A stretch of 64,000 nucleotides of DNA from Diphasiastrum complanatum (lineage: Eukaryota > Streptophyta > Lycopodiopsida > Lycopodiales > Lycopodiaceae). Below, one piece after another: positions 22,679 through 36,139 of the stretch; the first letter of the stretch is position 1, and every line of letters starts with the position of its first letter. The DNA lies in NCBI GenBank assembly GCA_029204225.1, contig CM055095.1:77022471-77086470 (forward strand). Reading direction: 5' to 3'. Both the position numbers and the translations under genes were made by a program. Below the pieces are notes generated by a model. That model saw only the letters and a program-made list of their open reading frames with translations, was not told the DNA's origin and did not search any database.

Positions 22679-23781
22679 ATGGAGACGTCTTCATCAAATA
22701 GTGGGCTATCCGCAAGCAAGAGCACTCGGGAAAGTGCTGTATTAGGAGCTCTTGCTCCTGGTGTAGAACGTTTTACTACATGTCCCGCAGTGTCAAGAAG
22801 TTCAACAAAGTCCAATAGAGGAGTAATATATTGTGTGGCAGGTAGCCTGGTGCCATCTAACCCACCTTCAGAATATGCCCCTGCAGAAGCAGAAGGAAAA
22901 TCTGGGCAAAAAACTGCACTTGCTCAACTGTTTAGCAAAAAACAGGTGAAGCAAAACATCGAGCTGAGATTTTTCAAATCGTTATGTTTAAATCTTCAAA
23001 TTTTGTGTCTAGCTACTATCGAATTTGTTTCAGTTATCTTTCTTGGGCAGATTCTTGGTTGTATTGGGGCCGTCATGAGTTGGGTTGCAATTTACTGTTA
23101 TATTTTCACAGGCTAGAGCTGGGGAAAACAATCGGATGCTGGTAACTGTGAACATTATTGGTAGCACTGGTCCTTTGAGATTTTTGGTGGATGTCAAAGA
23201 TCCTGTAAGTAAAGTTATAGAGCTTGCATTGCGGGCCTATGCCCGAGAAGGGCGCTTGCCACATCTTGGAGCAAATTGCAGATGGTTTGAGCTTTTTCGT
23301 GCCAACAGCGACTTAGAAGGTAATTTGTTGTTCCTAGTATGGTTGGCAAGATCAGAGGCCATCCCGTTGTTAATATTTTCTGCTTCGCGTTCTGATTCCA
23401 GTTTTTAAGACTTAGTTTATTCTGTTTTGCATGTGCTGTGGTCTATAGCATATTTCTTCTATCAGTTCAATTCCAAGTTTATTGCTGCAAAAAACTGAAT
23501 CTGCAGAACATATGAACATTAGTTGCAATAACGAATGTTGGCAGGCACTCATCGCATTTATGGATGGATATTACTCTTAACATTCATGTCAGTTCTGAAT
23601 TTTCTCTTTTCCAGCTTTGGATCCAGTGCAGTCCGCAGGGAGTCTTGGAGCAAGACAATTTGTCATGCATAGGAAGAGGTTTGATGATCAGGAAGTTATT
23701 GAGGAACAAAATGAAGAGGTTGCATCTTTGCCATGGAAGTTCTGGTGGAATCTGATGAACACAATTGTGTGTTCCCAGTGA
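22679..23781 (+). CDS. DUF7054 domain protein, three exons (213 aa)
   Basis: Exons are 22679-22945, 23112-23319 and 23615-23781. Both introns are GT-AG (166 and 295 nt) and the joined CDS is 642 nt. An in-frame TAG lies 15 nt before the ATG, whose context is good (A at -3, G at +4). Residues 1-89 are Ser-rich and probably disordered. Exon 2 carries LVTVNIIGSTGPLRFLVDV, KVIELALRAYAREGRLP and a Trp-Phe-Glu-Leu strand. Exon 3 continues ALDPVQSAGSLGARQFVM and ends LPWKFWWNLMNTIVCSQ. This matches the plant DUF7054 family (uncharacterised proteins like Arabidopsis At4g22758), a ubiquitin-like fold with 'SxGPLRF' and 'YAREGRLP', and a C-terminal 'LxPxxxxGSLGxRxFV'. The molecular role is unknown. No frame damage was seen, so it is probably functional. 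It is the only convincing host gene here. Confidence 0.78.
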
Positions 23782-24003
23782 TTATGGTTTCATAAATTGT
23801 GGCATTTTCCATTTGCAAATTAGTCTAATAACATGGGTGGTGCTAATACGCAGTTTGTTTTTTTCATGTGGGTGGTAGATCAATAGCTTTACACATTATA
23901 TTTAAATTTGCTGCTTAGTTGCATTGAAGCAATAGACAACAGCTCAGCTTGTTGCAGACACTCAAAAGATTTGTGAATGTGTTTTTCTATGTAATTTTAT
24001 GTT

Positions 24004-24009
24004 AATAAA
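24004..24009 (+). terminator. Candidate poly(A) signal of the DUF7054 gene
   Basis: AATAAA lies 223 nt after the stop codon of the DUF7054 gene in a T-rich context (TTTTATGTTAATAAAG). This is the first canonical AATAAA after the stop and fits a plant 3' UTR length. Other near-canonical signals cannot be excluded. Confidence 0.4.
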
Positions 24010-25599
24010 GATGGTTCCTTCTTCATAGAAAGTATATAGTATTTTGATGAAAAGAATACAGTAAATTTATGTCTGCATTCATGAAGGAAATTAACAATTA
24101 AATGTTGCATGTCTTTGGTTTGGCTTGATTGTGTCAAGATTTAACTCCTCCTTTTCACATGATTTAACTCCTCCAACTTACTTAGGTTGTCTTTCAATTG
24201 CAGTGTATAATTTTGTAATTTTTTAACCACTGCTTCCATTCGAATGAAATGATTTATTGAATTGAGAAAAGAGTCTTCTTGATGTCTTATGGGGGTTTTT
24301 AAGAATATGGTGAACATTTGATATTAGTGAACCCTCATTACAATTGAACAATTTGTAGGTATGTCGTTACGAATGCTTTACAATCATGTTAATTAACTCA
24401 ATTGGCCTGGTTCAAATCTCCATAGGGCTAACATAATGACACTCATTTGTCACTTTGCCATGGGTTTATTGCTTTCTTCAAACAAACTTGATATTATGGT
24501 TTTTTTTACAAGGAATTGATGCTTCCATTATGTAAGTGATAGTAAACTGAGAGCTTCCCATTCACAAGTGAGAAGCCCATCTTGCCATTATTATATTGCA
24601 TTTGATAAGTATATCCCTGACTATCATGAAGAAGATGAGAGACCAAACATCACGTATATTGAAGCAATGATGCATCGCATAGCCATCATCTAAGAATATT
24701 GTATGAGCATCAAAAGTTGAAGAGGAGAGGGAGAGTTAGAGGCCCAAGTTAATATAATTGTAAGCATCTATGGACTCCCATGTGGCCTCATCAATAGATC
24801 TACCATCCCATTGTCCAAAATAGTGTATTTGGTGTCATTGTTGATGGCAACTATGATGAATCTATACTTGGGACAAGAGCAATAGGTAAGAATGGATAGC
24901 AAAAGTTTAGGATTTGAGGAAATCTTTGCATCATAGGGCTCATCACTTATCCGAGTCTTATAGCAACTCACAACAACTAACATGAAAAATGTCATGTGCT
25001 CAAGTAGTAACAAGTGGCTAGAGGTGATAAGTAAGGAGGCTAAGCTTCTAAAGTATACAAAGTGGACTGTATGACAAGATTGGTTATGCTTTGTTGAAAA
25101 TCAGCCGGAAGTTTGTTGTAGACATTCTTCAAATAATTTGGCTGTCTAAGTTGTGATTCCTGCAGGTATCAGATGAGCAAACATAGAACCAACGTTGGTT
25201 TCGGATACAACTACTTTGTTTGAGATTGACCTTGCACAAATACATTCTAGCAAGGTCAAGCCGTAAAAAAAACATCCAACCCCTTGTGCAATCCTTAACA
25301 TCTTTACACAACAAATTTGTGGTGTTGTATACTTCTTTGTGATCGTATATTGGTAATGCAAACAAACAACAATTCAAAACTTCAAGCTAGGCTTGGAGGA
25401 GGCAATTTTCCAACACAAGGTGGAAACAACTTCTTGGGTAGATATCATTATGGGATAGATGGACAACAAAGAGCTTAACAAAAAAGGCAATCACTACGGT
25501 GAAGGAAGAACAAGAAATTTTGAAGAGAGCTTCCAATTTGATTGTCAAAGGATATGTAGAAAACAAAGGCCCAATTGAAAAATTCTTCATTGAAAAAAT
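24010..25599. other. Unassigned sequence 3' of the DUF7054 gene
   Basis: Minus-strand frames at 24768-25013, 25129-25377 and 25387-25590 lie in series on one strand and may be pieces of one decayed gene, but I recognise no domain in them. They end where the gypsy-related repeat at about 25600 begins, so they may also be retrotransposon 3' sequence. Confidence 0.3.
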
Positions 25600-26506
25600 T
25601 TAACAGGTGGTTGTAAGGACTGATGAAGGTGTTTGAGAGTTTTTGTCGTAATCGAAGAATGTTGAAATTTCAGTGTAAAATTTGGCAAAGCTTCGTTGGA
25701 TGAAGTGCCACGACTCGAATTATGTCCTTATATAGGCGAGAATTTGAGTGCGTACTAGGAGAAGTGCACTCTTCCCAGTTCAGTTCCAACCAAATTTTTG
25801 CAGAGGCTTTCTTCACATAATTCTAAGACCTCAGAGAAGTCTACGAAGGTTCAGAAGGTGTTTTGGATGCCCTATGAAGGTTCACCAACTCTGCAAAAGT
25901 TTAACCCTCGCAAGAAGTAAACTCTCACACAACATGCTATGTATATCAGATTTTTATGATCTGACCATGTAGGCAGATCAATTTCATTGCCCTGAGCCCA
26001 AAAATGTTGTCTGCGAAGGTTGGGTTGAAGGTTTTGATGCCTTGCAAAGGTTCCTTAGATACAGCTTTCCCAAACCTTTGCAAACACTCAACTTTGACTG
26101 ATTTTTCATAAGTAACTTTCGCAGAGATTTCTGTAGATCCATCTGGGTCAGATCCAACTATGGAAGCTTCTACGAAGGTTCTTTTGTAGATTTGGTTGTT
26201 GATCCATCAATTTAAGTGATTCTCGCCCCTATTTTTGGTACTTTTTCTTGAGATCCGTGTTTCAAATATTTTTTTGTCTAAGTAGTATCTGATGATGATC
26301 TGCTATCCTTTTGATCTCATCTGGATCTAAATCCTACTTAGATCCTATTGGATCTTGCCTGATCTATCCAGATCTTGCCCGATCTTGTTGAATCTTGATG
26401 GATTTTGCTTGATCTGACTAGATCTACTTAGATCTGACTTATTTTGATTAGATTTGGCTGTGATGACTCTTGTGATAGATGATCTCCCCCTTGTATGCGT
26501 TGTTGG
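25600..26506 (-). repeat. Gypsy 3' non-coding/LTR-like segment, paralogue of 47.8-48.8 kb
   Basis: Collinear with about 47800-48830: GCTTCGTTGGATGAAGTG-like block, a TATA-like TTATATAG (about 25733 and 47934), AGGAGAAGTGCACT, CTCACACAAC, then repeated CGAAGGTT-type words, then a block of repeated TTGGATCTTG/CTGATCT words. At 48.8 kb this segment directly follows the end of gypsy pol. Here it follows a gag fragment, so pol has been deleted. It may include the element's LTR, in which case TATATAAGG on the minus strand would be its promoter. Boundaries are not resolved. Confidence 0.5.
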
Positions 26507-27290
26507 TCATTTGGCACACCATACCGGGGTGCCGCATTCAGTGCTCCCTGGTGATAAGGATATTAAGTCTAATACTGATTCCTTTTCTGCTATATGATTT
26601 GAGGGTTGAATGGGCAAAATGTCATTTTTTGCGACGATGCATTGCATAGGTGGCAAAACCTTTGTGTCAGTTTGAGATTTTGCTTCAAAACTGGACACTC
26701 ATTCGCTGTATGGTTCTGGGTGCAAATTGAACACCATACATTTTCTCTTCGTGGATATTGTGGCTGATTTTGTTCAGGTGCCTTTAAAGTTGGTGTGGCA
26801 CAACTCCTTGTAAGGCCTTTAGCTTTTGATCAAATTGGGCCGTCAGTTGCTCCATTTGTTGTTTGTGTAACTTTGCCATTTGCTCCATCAGTAGATCTGT
26901 CGAGACACTTGAGGCATTCGACATAGATGCCACCGAAGGAGTTGTATTATGAGTTGTGGGATAGGAATCATCATCTAAATCCTCATCCTCTTCCTTGATC
27001 GCATCTTCCATTGCTTCTTGCAACGTAGCGTACTGCTCCTGTCGTTTGAGTTCTCTTCTGATATTTCATGGCAACCCTGCTAGGAACCACATGATGACTG
27101 CATGATCGAGAGTCAGTTCTATGTTGCATTCGGATCTTAAGTGCTTGACCCACTCGATGTAATCCTAGACTCTCTCTCTTTTTCCCATTTTGACCTTGCT
27201 CAACAGGAGAAATGGATCTTTCAGGAATTTTCTCGGTTTAAAGCGCGTGATGAGAGCCGCTTTAACCCCTTCCCAAGTAGACTATTCACC
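26507..27290 (-). pseudogene. Ty3-gypsy gag fragment (minus strand)
   Basis: In the minus direction it reads LITRFKPRKFLKDPFLLLSK, DYIEWVKHLRSE, VIMWFLAGLP, EAMEDAIKEEDEDLDDDS, LLMEQMAKLHKQQMEQL and FDQKLKALQG. This parallels the gag at 42351-43253 (LITRFKPRKFMEDPFLLLSK, QNAMDDAIQEEDEDSDDE, FDEKIKALKN). A zinc-knuckle-like segment (WCSICTQNHTANECP, then FCHLCN) follows in another frame near 26650-26720. Stops at about 27037-27065 and 27160 plus a frameshift show that it is dead. Gag packages the element's RNA in cytoplasmic particles. Confidence 0.75.
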
Positions 27291-27319
27291 ATTATAAAAG
27301 TGCACACACTTTTGAGAAT

Positions 27320-27386
27320 GTAATTATTAATATGGTTGGAAAAGAAAAATAAAACGTAATTGTTAATATGGTTGGAAAAGAAAAAC
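27320..27386. repeat. Short tandem repeat, ~33-bp unit x2
   Basis: GTAATTATTAATATGGTTGG and AAAAGAAAAATAAAAC are repeated immediately with one or two changes. Non-coding. Confidence 0.8.
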
Positions 27387-29306
<1,920 letters not shown>

Positions 29307-29630
29307 TGTTGGCAAAAAATGTGAGAAATTTTAACTAGTTTAGTCAAGTTTAGTCATATTTTGGTTAATTGTCAATGTTAGGCCAAAATGCATTTTAGAC
29401 TTAGAGATAAACATTATGAAAGTTATTTTAGTCAAATTTCATTTGAATTACCACTTTTGGAAAGTGTGGAAAGGTTAGGAGGTCGAGTTTGGACACATTC
29501 AAATTTCAATGTTAGATGCATTGAATCTAGTCATGTTGTTGATAGGGTTTTTGTTATGGAGGGAAACCAAAGACTCATTAATGAGGCATGGAACTGCTAT
29601 AAAAGGATGTAAACTAGTGGAGAAAGAGAT

Positions 29631-29720
<90 letters not shown>

Positions 29721-30008
29721 CATGCTTATACATGAATTGTCTTGGGTTAATTTATCCATTGGTGCACTATCTTGATGATATCTTTTAATATTGTGCGTAG
29801 AATGCTCATATTTTGCTATTTTTAAATCCATGCGTGGGAAATACAATAGAGTATTGCTATTGTACGGAAAGCAACTTCATTTTATCATATATTTGATGTT
29901 TGATCAAGTTCTTATTGAGTTTGTATCTCTTTCATTGAGTAGATACTGATTTTTCTAACCAAAGATTAAGGGACACATTTGGATCTTAATCATCTGAAAT
30001 TCTTCACA
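29307..30008 (+). repeat. Copia 5' LTR with TATA box and TC microsatellite (702 bp)
   Basis: It starts TGTTGGCAAAAAATGTG, ends AATTCTTCACA, and is followed directly by the primer site TGGTATCAGAGC. A TATA box (CTATAAAAGG, 29597-29606) lies upstream of a pure TC run at 29634-29716, so the microsatellite falls where the R or U5 part of the transcript should begin. No partner 3' LTR was found, because the element is truncated by the gypsy insertion at 30536. Confidence 0.75.
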
Positions 30009-30020
30009 TGGTATCAGAGC
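30009..30020 (+). other. Copia primer binding site (initiator tRNA-Met)
   Basis: TGGTATCAGAGC, complementary to the 3' end of plant initiator tRNA-Met, sits directly after the LTR end (..CACA). This fixes the LTR boundary and the element's plus orientation. Confidence 0.9.
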
Positions 30021-30403
30021 TCTTGTGTTTCAGGCTATGAAAGGAGTAGCCACATCTATCAAAGATTTGGAGGAGATACCAATGCTAGAGCATGCTAGAT
30101 AGATTTTTACTCAAGAATCGAGTTCTTTGCATATGTAGATTGGATCTTTTGTAGGTCAAAATTCAATTTAGGTTTATGAAATTGAGGAATTTTGATTTCA
30201 CACCTGGCTTACTGGATTTGAGTGATTTTTGATGCACTAGGAAGGCCTCATTAGAGGCTATATCAAGTTTTTTGCAGTTGCATGTAGAAATTGGAAGATT
30301 CATTTTTTTTTTGTGATTTTCTCAAAACCCTAATTTTGATTGGATCTCTATTTTTTGAAGTTGTTGGACTTTAATAGAGTTTGTTTCAATCTTAGGAAGT
30401 GGC

Positions 30404-30535
30404 ATGGCACAACAAGATCAAGGGAGGTATGACAAGAGAGCTAAAAGAGCTCTACACATGATTAAGATGAATGTTACCAATGAGCTTCTCAAGAAAGTTG
30501 GTAAGTGCAAATCATCTAGTGCAAATCGGAGGCCA
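30404..30535 (+). pseudogene. Truncated copia gag
   Basis: The ATG near 30404 starts MAQQDQGRYDKRAKRALHMI, and KMNVTNELLKKVGKCKSS follows. The second block matches LHCIKMNVANELLREVGDC in the gag of the intact copia at 55376, although the N-terminal ~50 residues of that gag are missing here. The frame ends where a gypsy LTR begins at 30536. It encodes the start of a capsid domain only and is not functional. Confidence 0.65.
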
Positions 30536-31327
30536 TGTTGAGGGTATTACCATGTAAATAATTAATTTAGTCAGAAATAGTTGCGAGGGTTGTGGCATCC
30601 TGCGTGCGTAAGCCCGTGGCCCAATGAGCACTTGTAAATACATAATTTTGGACATAAACTTGCCTTTGAGCCATGTAATTAAAAATAATACTAGAAGGCC
30701 AAAGTTAAGCTTAAACTTAAGTTTCTAAGTTTTGTAAACTAGTCAAAGTCAAATGGTGGTAGGTGGGGTGTGTTTCTTCCTACACCATAGATTACTTTGT
30801 GCTTCTTGTGAAGGGTGTGGATTTCAATCCCACCTTCTTGCAAGTAGCCAATAGGAAGCAAGGGGCAAGGGCCACCCCAAAGAGAAAAAGGCACCATTTG
30901 TAACCATTTTCCATGCTTAATGAAAAGGAGGAGACGCTACTATTTTGGAGAGCCAAAGCATCCTCATTTGCTAATCCCTCATGCTAATGCTATTGTGGTG
31001 TTTTCTATTTGCTTTCTATTTCATTGTTCTTGTTTTGATCAGTTATGGTTTTTCCATTAGCATGCATATTGAGCATTTGAACTAACCTCTATCTCACCTC
31101 TCTCTCTTTATATCTCTCTCTTCTCTTCTTCTCTTCCTCTTCCACCCTCAATCATGATGAGTGCTTCTGTTTAGAGTTAAATGAAGTAGAATTAAGGTTG
31201 GGTAGTGTTAAAGTAGAGTTAGTAAGCATCTAAATTAGCAACTAAGTATAGTTAGGGCCCTATCTTTGTGTGTTAACCCTTCTTGACAAGCGGAGGGCTG
31301 CTCACTAACTATTCTACACACCCTACA
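30536..31327 (+). repeat. Gypsy 5' LTR (792 bp) inserted into the copia gag
   Basis: It starts TGTTGAGGGTATTACC and ends CACACCCTACA, and one base later comes the primer site TGGTGCCGTTGCCGGGGA. The start lies inside the copia gag sequence, so this gypsy element is the younger of the two. A TTTATATC sequence near 31108 followed by a CT-rich tract is the likely promoter and leader start. Its opening (TGTTGA.GG) and general plan match the LTRs of elements A, B and C, but the body is diverged. No 3' LTR was found. Confidence 0.7.
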
Positions 31328-31328
31328 G

Positions 31329-31346
31329 TGGTGCCGTTGCCGGGGA
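31329..31346 (+). other. Gypsy primer binding site (Athila/Tat type)
   Basis: TGGTGCCGTTGCCGGGGA differs by one base from the TGGCGCCGTTGCCGGGGA site known for Athila-type gypsy elements (tRNA-Asp). It is one base after the LTR end. Confidence 0.8.
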
Positions 31347-32960
31347 TATGCTTTCACTAACTAGCTATAGTTGTTCTTTTAATTGTCTTTGTTTTTTGGC
31401 TTGTAATAGGTGGATTTTGGGGTAGATTTAGCTTGTTTTGTGTGCTTTTTTGTGCTTGGACTGTTGTTAGCTAGCAGAGGAGGTGTGGAAGGGTAGTGGA
31501 GAACCAAAACAACCTCCATTCACAACTTCTAAAAAAATCATAAAAAAAAACACTCAAATCTATTTTTGGAGGGAAAAGAGAACAAAATTTCATCAGATTT
31601 CAATTTCTCAAAAATAAGTGGGGATTAACCTTGACTGGCAGCAGCTCCAGGGCACTATCCCAGACCTGCATAGAAGCCTCCGAACGTTACTTCCAAGCAG
31701 ACCTTGAAAAAACTCATAAAAACCCAAAAAATTTCAAAATTTCCTTGTAAAAAAAAAAATTAAAACCCAAAACTAACCTTCGCAAAGCCCTCTAGAGTTC
31801 CATCTCATTGTGACCACAACACAGAGAAGTCTACGAAAGTTAGTTCCCATAAAAAGTGCTCCTACGAAGGTTCCCAAGATAAAAAAAGACGGGAAAATCA
31901 GGCTGAACCCTCGCAAACATCAAAATTTTAAGTTCCAGTATAAAGTAACCTTTGTAGAGAATTTTGCAGTTCCATCTCATTGAGACAAGGACACGGAAAA
32001 GCCTCCGAAGATTAGTTTGATTCCAGTGAGTTGAAAATGGGATTTAAGTGCTTAATGGAATCAAGGTTTAAGAACATTCGAAAATTTAAATGAAAAGCAA
32101 ATCTCAAGGAAGAAAGTCCTAATTGAGAAAGTAGTAATTATCTGTCTAAATGAGAGAAATATTATGCCCTTTAACTAGCATATCTTTTATTGTATCCAAT
32201 TATGAATTGAAGTGGATTTGGATGTTGTCATGAGATGTCTAACAACAAAGTACATGAATTTGAATAATTTGTCTGTCATATTTACTTGACTTCATTTGTA
32301 CTTTTAATGCTCTTTGAAAAACTGCTTTATTGGAGTTGCTTTAATTGAACATATTTTAAAATGCTGTATTGATTTGATATTTTCTAATTTTGTTATTGCC
32401 TTTACATGTTTTCATTCTTGGCAATATCATTTGAATTTCAGATACAAACAAATACCTTATTAATGGTCAAGTAAAGTGGTCCTCTTGAGGTAATAGTAGG
32501 CAATTTGAAAACTTCTCAGGCAAGATAGGTCTCCGATGTCAAATCAAAATTAATCAACTAAAAGGTTCTCATTTGTATTGTAGATAATATAAGGCAACCT
32601 TTGAATAGATTTAAACATGTCTAGAAAGTTTGCGGGTGGCCCTGTTTGAAATATAATCTTAAGAGATCAATATGCAATATTTTTTCTCCACATGAACACG
32701 ATTTTACCATAACCTGTTAGCTTGGCCATTTTCACTTATTCTTAACACATTGTTTGGTTTCTGTTATGAAGTTAGTTTGCATTAGGTTTCTTGGATGAGT
32801 TTACATTAGGTTACTTGGATGAGTGTTTCTATTGTTAGACGATAGAAATTTTTTATGTTTATTTTCTTTCTCAAAAAGTTGACCATAGATTATGGACTTT
32901 TTATAAAATACATAGAAACAACAAAACTTAAAGAAGCAAAAGTTGATCAGCCTCTTTAAA
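31347..32960 (+). repeat. Gypsy leader sequence with CGAAGGTT-type words, then unassigned DNA
   Basis: The leader at about 31350-32035 has no gag. It contains AACCTTCGC (31786), CTACGAAAGTT, CCTACGAAGGTTCCC (31860), ACCCTCGCAAAC and CTCCGAAGATTAG, i.e. the same short word in both orientations as seen in the non-coding parts of other gypsy copies here. From about 32040 to 32960 I see no recognisable sequence. Confidence 0.45.
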
Positions 32961-33335
32961 AAGTTATCTACTATTCCTATCTAACCATAGATTAATGATC
33001 CTAATACATTTCCAAAATGCATTGACATTTACATAAGCAAATATAATATCATTCAACAATAGATCTGTGTGGCCGAATCTCTTTAACCTGGCATGAAAGC
33101 GTGCAATAAAGAGATCAGTTACAGTCTTCCAAAGCGGAGCATAACAATGAAAGAATAGATGAATCACATCCTTATCAAATGTTTTGCATTTAGAGCAGAC
33201 GTGTGACACATTTCCTCTAGCTAAAGGATCCTAGTAAGAGAAGACTCTAAGCTTGCCAGTTCTGATTTTGTGGTTGCATCGAAGTCTAGACTTCCACAAG
33301 TGGAGGGGGGGAAAAAACTTTCCACTTAGAGTTGT
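32960..33335 (-). pseudogene. zf-RVT-like LINE 3' domain fragment
   Basis: On the minus strand: LHLWKSRLRCNHKIRTGKLR, FSY-stop-DPLARGNVSHVC, then CSKCKTFDKDVIHLFFHC and PLWKTV. This fits the zinc-binding domain found after the RT in plant non-LTR retrotransposons (W..... CP.C......H.FFHC). There is one stop codon and no RT core beside it, so it is a fragment. Ends are approximate. Confidence 0.55.
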
Positions 33336-33419
33336 ACCACAAGGAGGTGAAATTGGGTTCTTTGGTAGCAAAAAAGACAGAAGAGTATGAGATTTGTAAC
33401 ACTTGACATATAACATATT

Positions 33420-34016
33420 ACAAATACCGGATAGTCGATATATAAATGTATGTTATATGCTATAATCTTTTGAATTTTATGAGCAAGAACACATTTTAAT
33501 TTTATCTTCTTCGAAAATATTGCATCTAAAACTAATACAATATTTTGCACTTTTTTTATTATACATATTGCTAACGTCATTTCTACTTTAAAATTAATGC
33601 TCTCATTTTTTGTAACAATTGTGAATATATAGCAATATAACTAACATTACATGACATAATTTGAGTTGTTTGAACAAATTTTGCAAAATTTGGAATTGTT
33701 AAAATATGTAAACAATAGCACTGGAAATTTTTTTACTCACATTTGCTAGACAATCATTAATATGGTTTTGATGCAACAAAACTACTTTTGTGCTTGAGGT
33801 GGAAAATCTTTATGCATGAACTATCCTGTAATCTTGTTGGTGAAAAATCCAACACCGTTACATGATTTACTTTAACTTGTTTACACAAATATTCATTAAA
33901 CTACGTGATAACTATTTGTCTGCATATATGCCAAAAATACTGTATCTTTAAAAAACCATGTTCTAATGTGTCTGATGGCAATTGAGATGACCCCACCGAA
34001 CAGTTAGAAATCAGTT
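33420..34016. other. AT-rich sequence, no gene seen
   Basis: No coding or repeat end beyond the LTR start at 34017. Confidence 0.3.
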
Positions 34017-34528
34017 TGTGATCTGATTCATTAGTATAAGCTCTAAATGTGATGATGTAATTAGTGTACACTTTATTTGGTTTACTGTATATGGTTGTGA
34101 TCGGGACATGACCCGTTAGGATGTATTGATCGGGCACTGATCCCGTAGATGGCTACTTGGGTTAGCCAGGTAGCCACACATAGGAAGAATTAGCCTGTAC
34201 ATTATTTACAGTACTTGCTATACTTGGGGGCATGTCCCAAGTTTGTCGGTCAAATTTGGCCATATTGGGCCCAACCTTAGTTTGACAGGTGGTAGGCCAA
34301 TTTTAGGACACTTGCCTTTTCATGCAGTTTGTGAATACTCTATATGTACAATGTTTCTTTGTAATCTAATAGCTTTTGCTTTGTGAGCTCTTTGGTTTAT
34401 GTGAGCTCCTCCATCACTCTGTTACTTGTGGATGCTGTTGATGATTTTGATGGTTGGCAATCAGTCAGTGATTGCATCTCTGATCTGCACTCTCCACTAG
34501 ATCAGAATTTTCGCATAGAATGTTAACT
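34017..34528 (+). repeat. Copia 5' LTR (512 bp)
   Basis: It starts TGTGATCTGATTC and ends CATAGAATGTTAACT, directly before the primer site TGGTATCAGAGC at 34529-34540. It matches the inverted solo LTR at 17770-18278 throughout. The 3' end lacks the usual CA. The plus orientation is set by the primer site. Confidence 0.75.
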
Positions 34529-34540
34529 TGGTATCAGAGC
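34529..34540 (+). other. Copia primer binding site (initiator tRNA-Met)
   Basis: TGGTATCAGAGC directly after the LTR, as in the intact element at 54564. Confidence 0.9.
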
Positions 34541-36130
34541 GGCAGGGTGATGCAAGTATGCACGATCTGGTGGAGCTATGGGATAGCGTCCTGGTCTGCC
34601 GATACCCCATATGGAGTCCTCTCTCCTGAGATGCTCTGATTGCTATTTCTGGTAGGAGACAGCAAAGTTCCTTCGATCGGAGCTTAGGGAAGATTAGAAC
34701 GATCGTCATAGGAGAATTCTTGGAAGAATTCTGAAAAATTGCTCAAAGATGGTGTATTGCTTCGGAAAACGACTGTGACAAAAAATTGGCCAAAACTCCT
34801 TCGATAGTCCATCAATTATTGAGTGAAGTGGATCTAAAGGTGGAGCAAGGTAGTAGCATCTTAGGGCTGAGAGGACTTTGAAATCCATTTACAATGTGAG
34901 GAGAAAGGTGTAGGTCTGTGAATTGCCAAAAAGTGGCCTAGTTGAAGAAAAACGGAAAGTCACAGATCTTCCTCTGTACTTGATGGAATTGGGCATTGTA
35001 AATTGTTACCCATGAAGGTTCTACTGACGCCAAGCTAATCCTAGAAGGATGGAGTCAGCCATGAAGCATGTCAAGAGCAATTGCCTTTCTCTCAAGCTAT
35101 GGAATGAAAAAGCCTCCTGGGGTCTACAGTCTAAAAACCGAAAAGTTATCTCAATACAAAACCTTTTGTGGACCTGTAACTAGTTGAAGATGGGTGTTTT
35201 GGGAGGGCGACCTTGGTCAAGTGGAGTGGTGCAAGATGAATCCCAGAACAAGTCTGAGAGAAGCTCAAGAAAATTGCATATATTGATAGCTAGGGTTTCT
35301 ATTGATAAGGTCATGGATCTTTCTTCATTGTCAGTGTTTTTCAGATTGGTGAAATCACAGTGAAGGTCGCACTGGCAAGGCGAAATGGCTTGGAGATGGT
35401 CGTGGATGGCCGTGGCTTGTAGAAGGAGATTGATTATGAGCATGGAGACGGCCATAGCTATGGAAGTGGAGAGCTTGAAGAAGAGAAAGGTGGAGGAGAG
35501 CTCACATGAGCTCGCACGCGGCCAGCGTGGTCAGTCCTGTAGCATTTACAAGAATCCGGTGGCTGTATAAGAGTGCTGCAGCTCGCCAGATTGCTGACAG
35601 CCATCAGATGGATAATGAGATGCATTCATGGTGGGGATCGTGAGAAAGTTGGATCGTAGGATGGAGAATGGCCATTGGGATATGGTTGAAAGGAGGCTTG
35701 AAGTTTCGAAGTGCAAAAATGAAGAAACTTCATTAAAATTTTTCATAGTGAATGGAAATTGGGACCCGAAGGGCTTGAAAGCCAACACTTCATTAAAAGT
35801 CTTCTTTGTGAAGGATTAGTTCATTTTACAAACCAAATTGGTTTTGGGGCTATCTAAGGTTAGAGGGCACCTTTTTTGACCATCCTTGGGCCAAAATGAC
35901 TACTGAAACTGGCTGCTCAGAGCCAGCAAACAGAGCGATATCATGGAGCAGGGAGAAAGGCATTTCGGGGAGTTTTTGTCACCATTCTATCGAGCGGAGT
36001 GCGAGTGACCTAGTGATGGGCTACATTCGCTATTTGGGTATCGTAGGGCCAAATTTGGGACTATTTTTGGCTAGTGAAACCTACTACAAGGTGGTACAAT
36101 GAGGCATTATCGCTTTGAAATCATTATTAC
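34541..36130. other. Internal region of the 34-kb element; no copia domain recognised
   Basis: GC-richer than its surroundings, with short frames on both strands. No gag, protease or RT motif was found. It may be the leader plus unrelated cargo or decayed sequence, and it ends where the gypsy pol fragment begins. No 3' LTR of this family was seen. Confidence 0.35.
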
Positions 36131-36139
36131 TAGTTTCCT

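Noticed and set aside
24405-24430. GGTTCAAATCTCC resembling a tRNA T-arm or SINE B box
   Set aside because: No A box at the right distance and no cloverleaf.
29509-29775. 88-codon frame with a Leu-Ser run
   Set aside because: It lies inside the copia LTR and reads through its TC microsatellite.
35385-35819. Short frames on both strands in the 34-kb copia internal region
   Set aside because: No copia domain and overlapping opposite frames. Coding cannot be supported.
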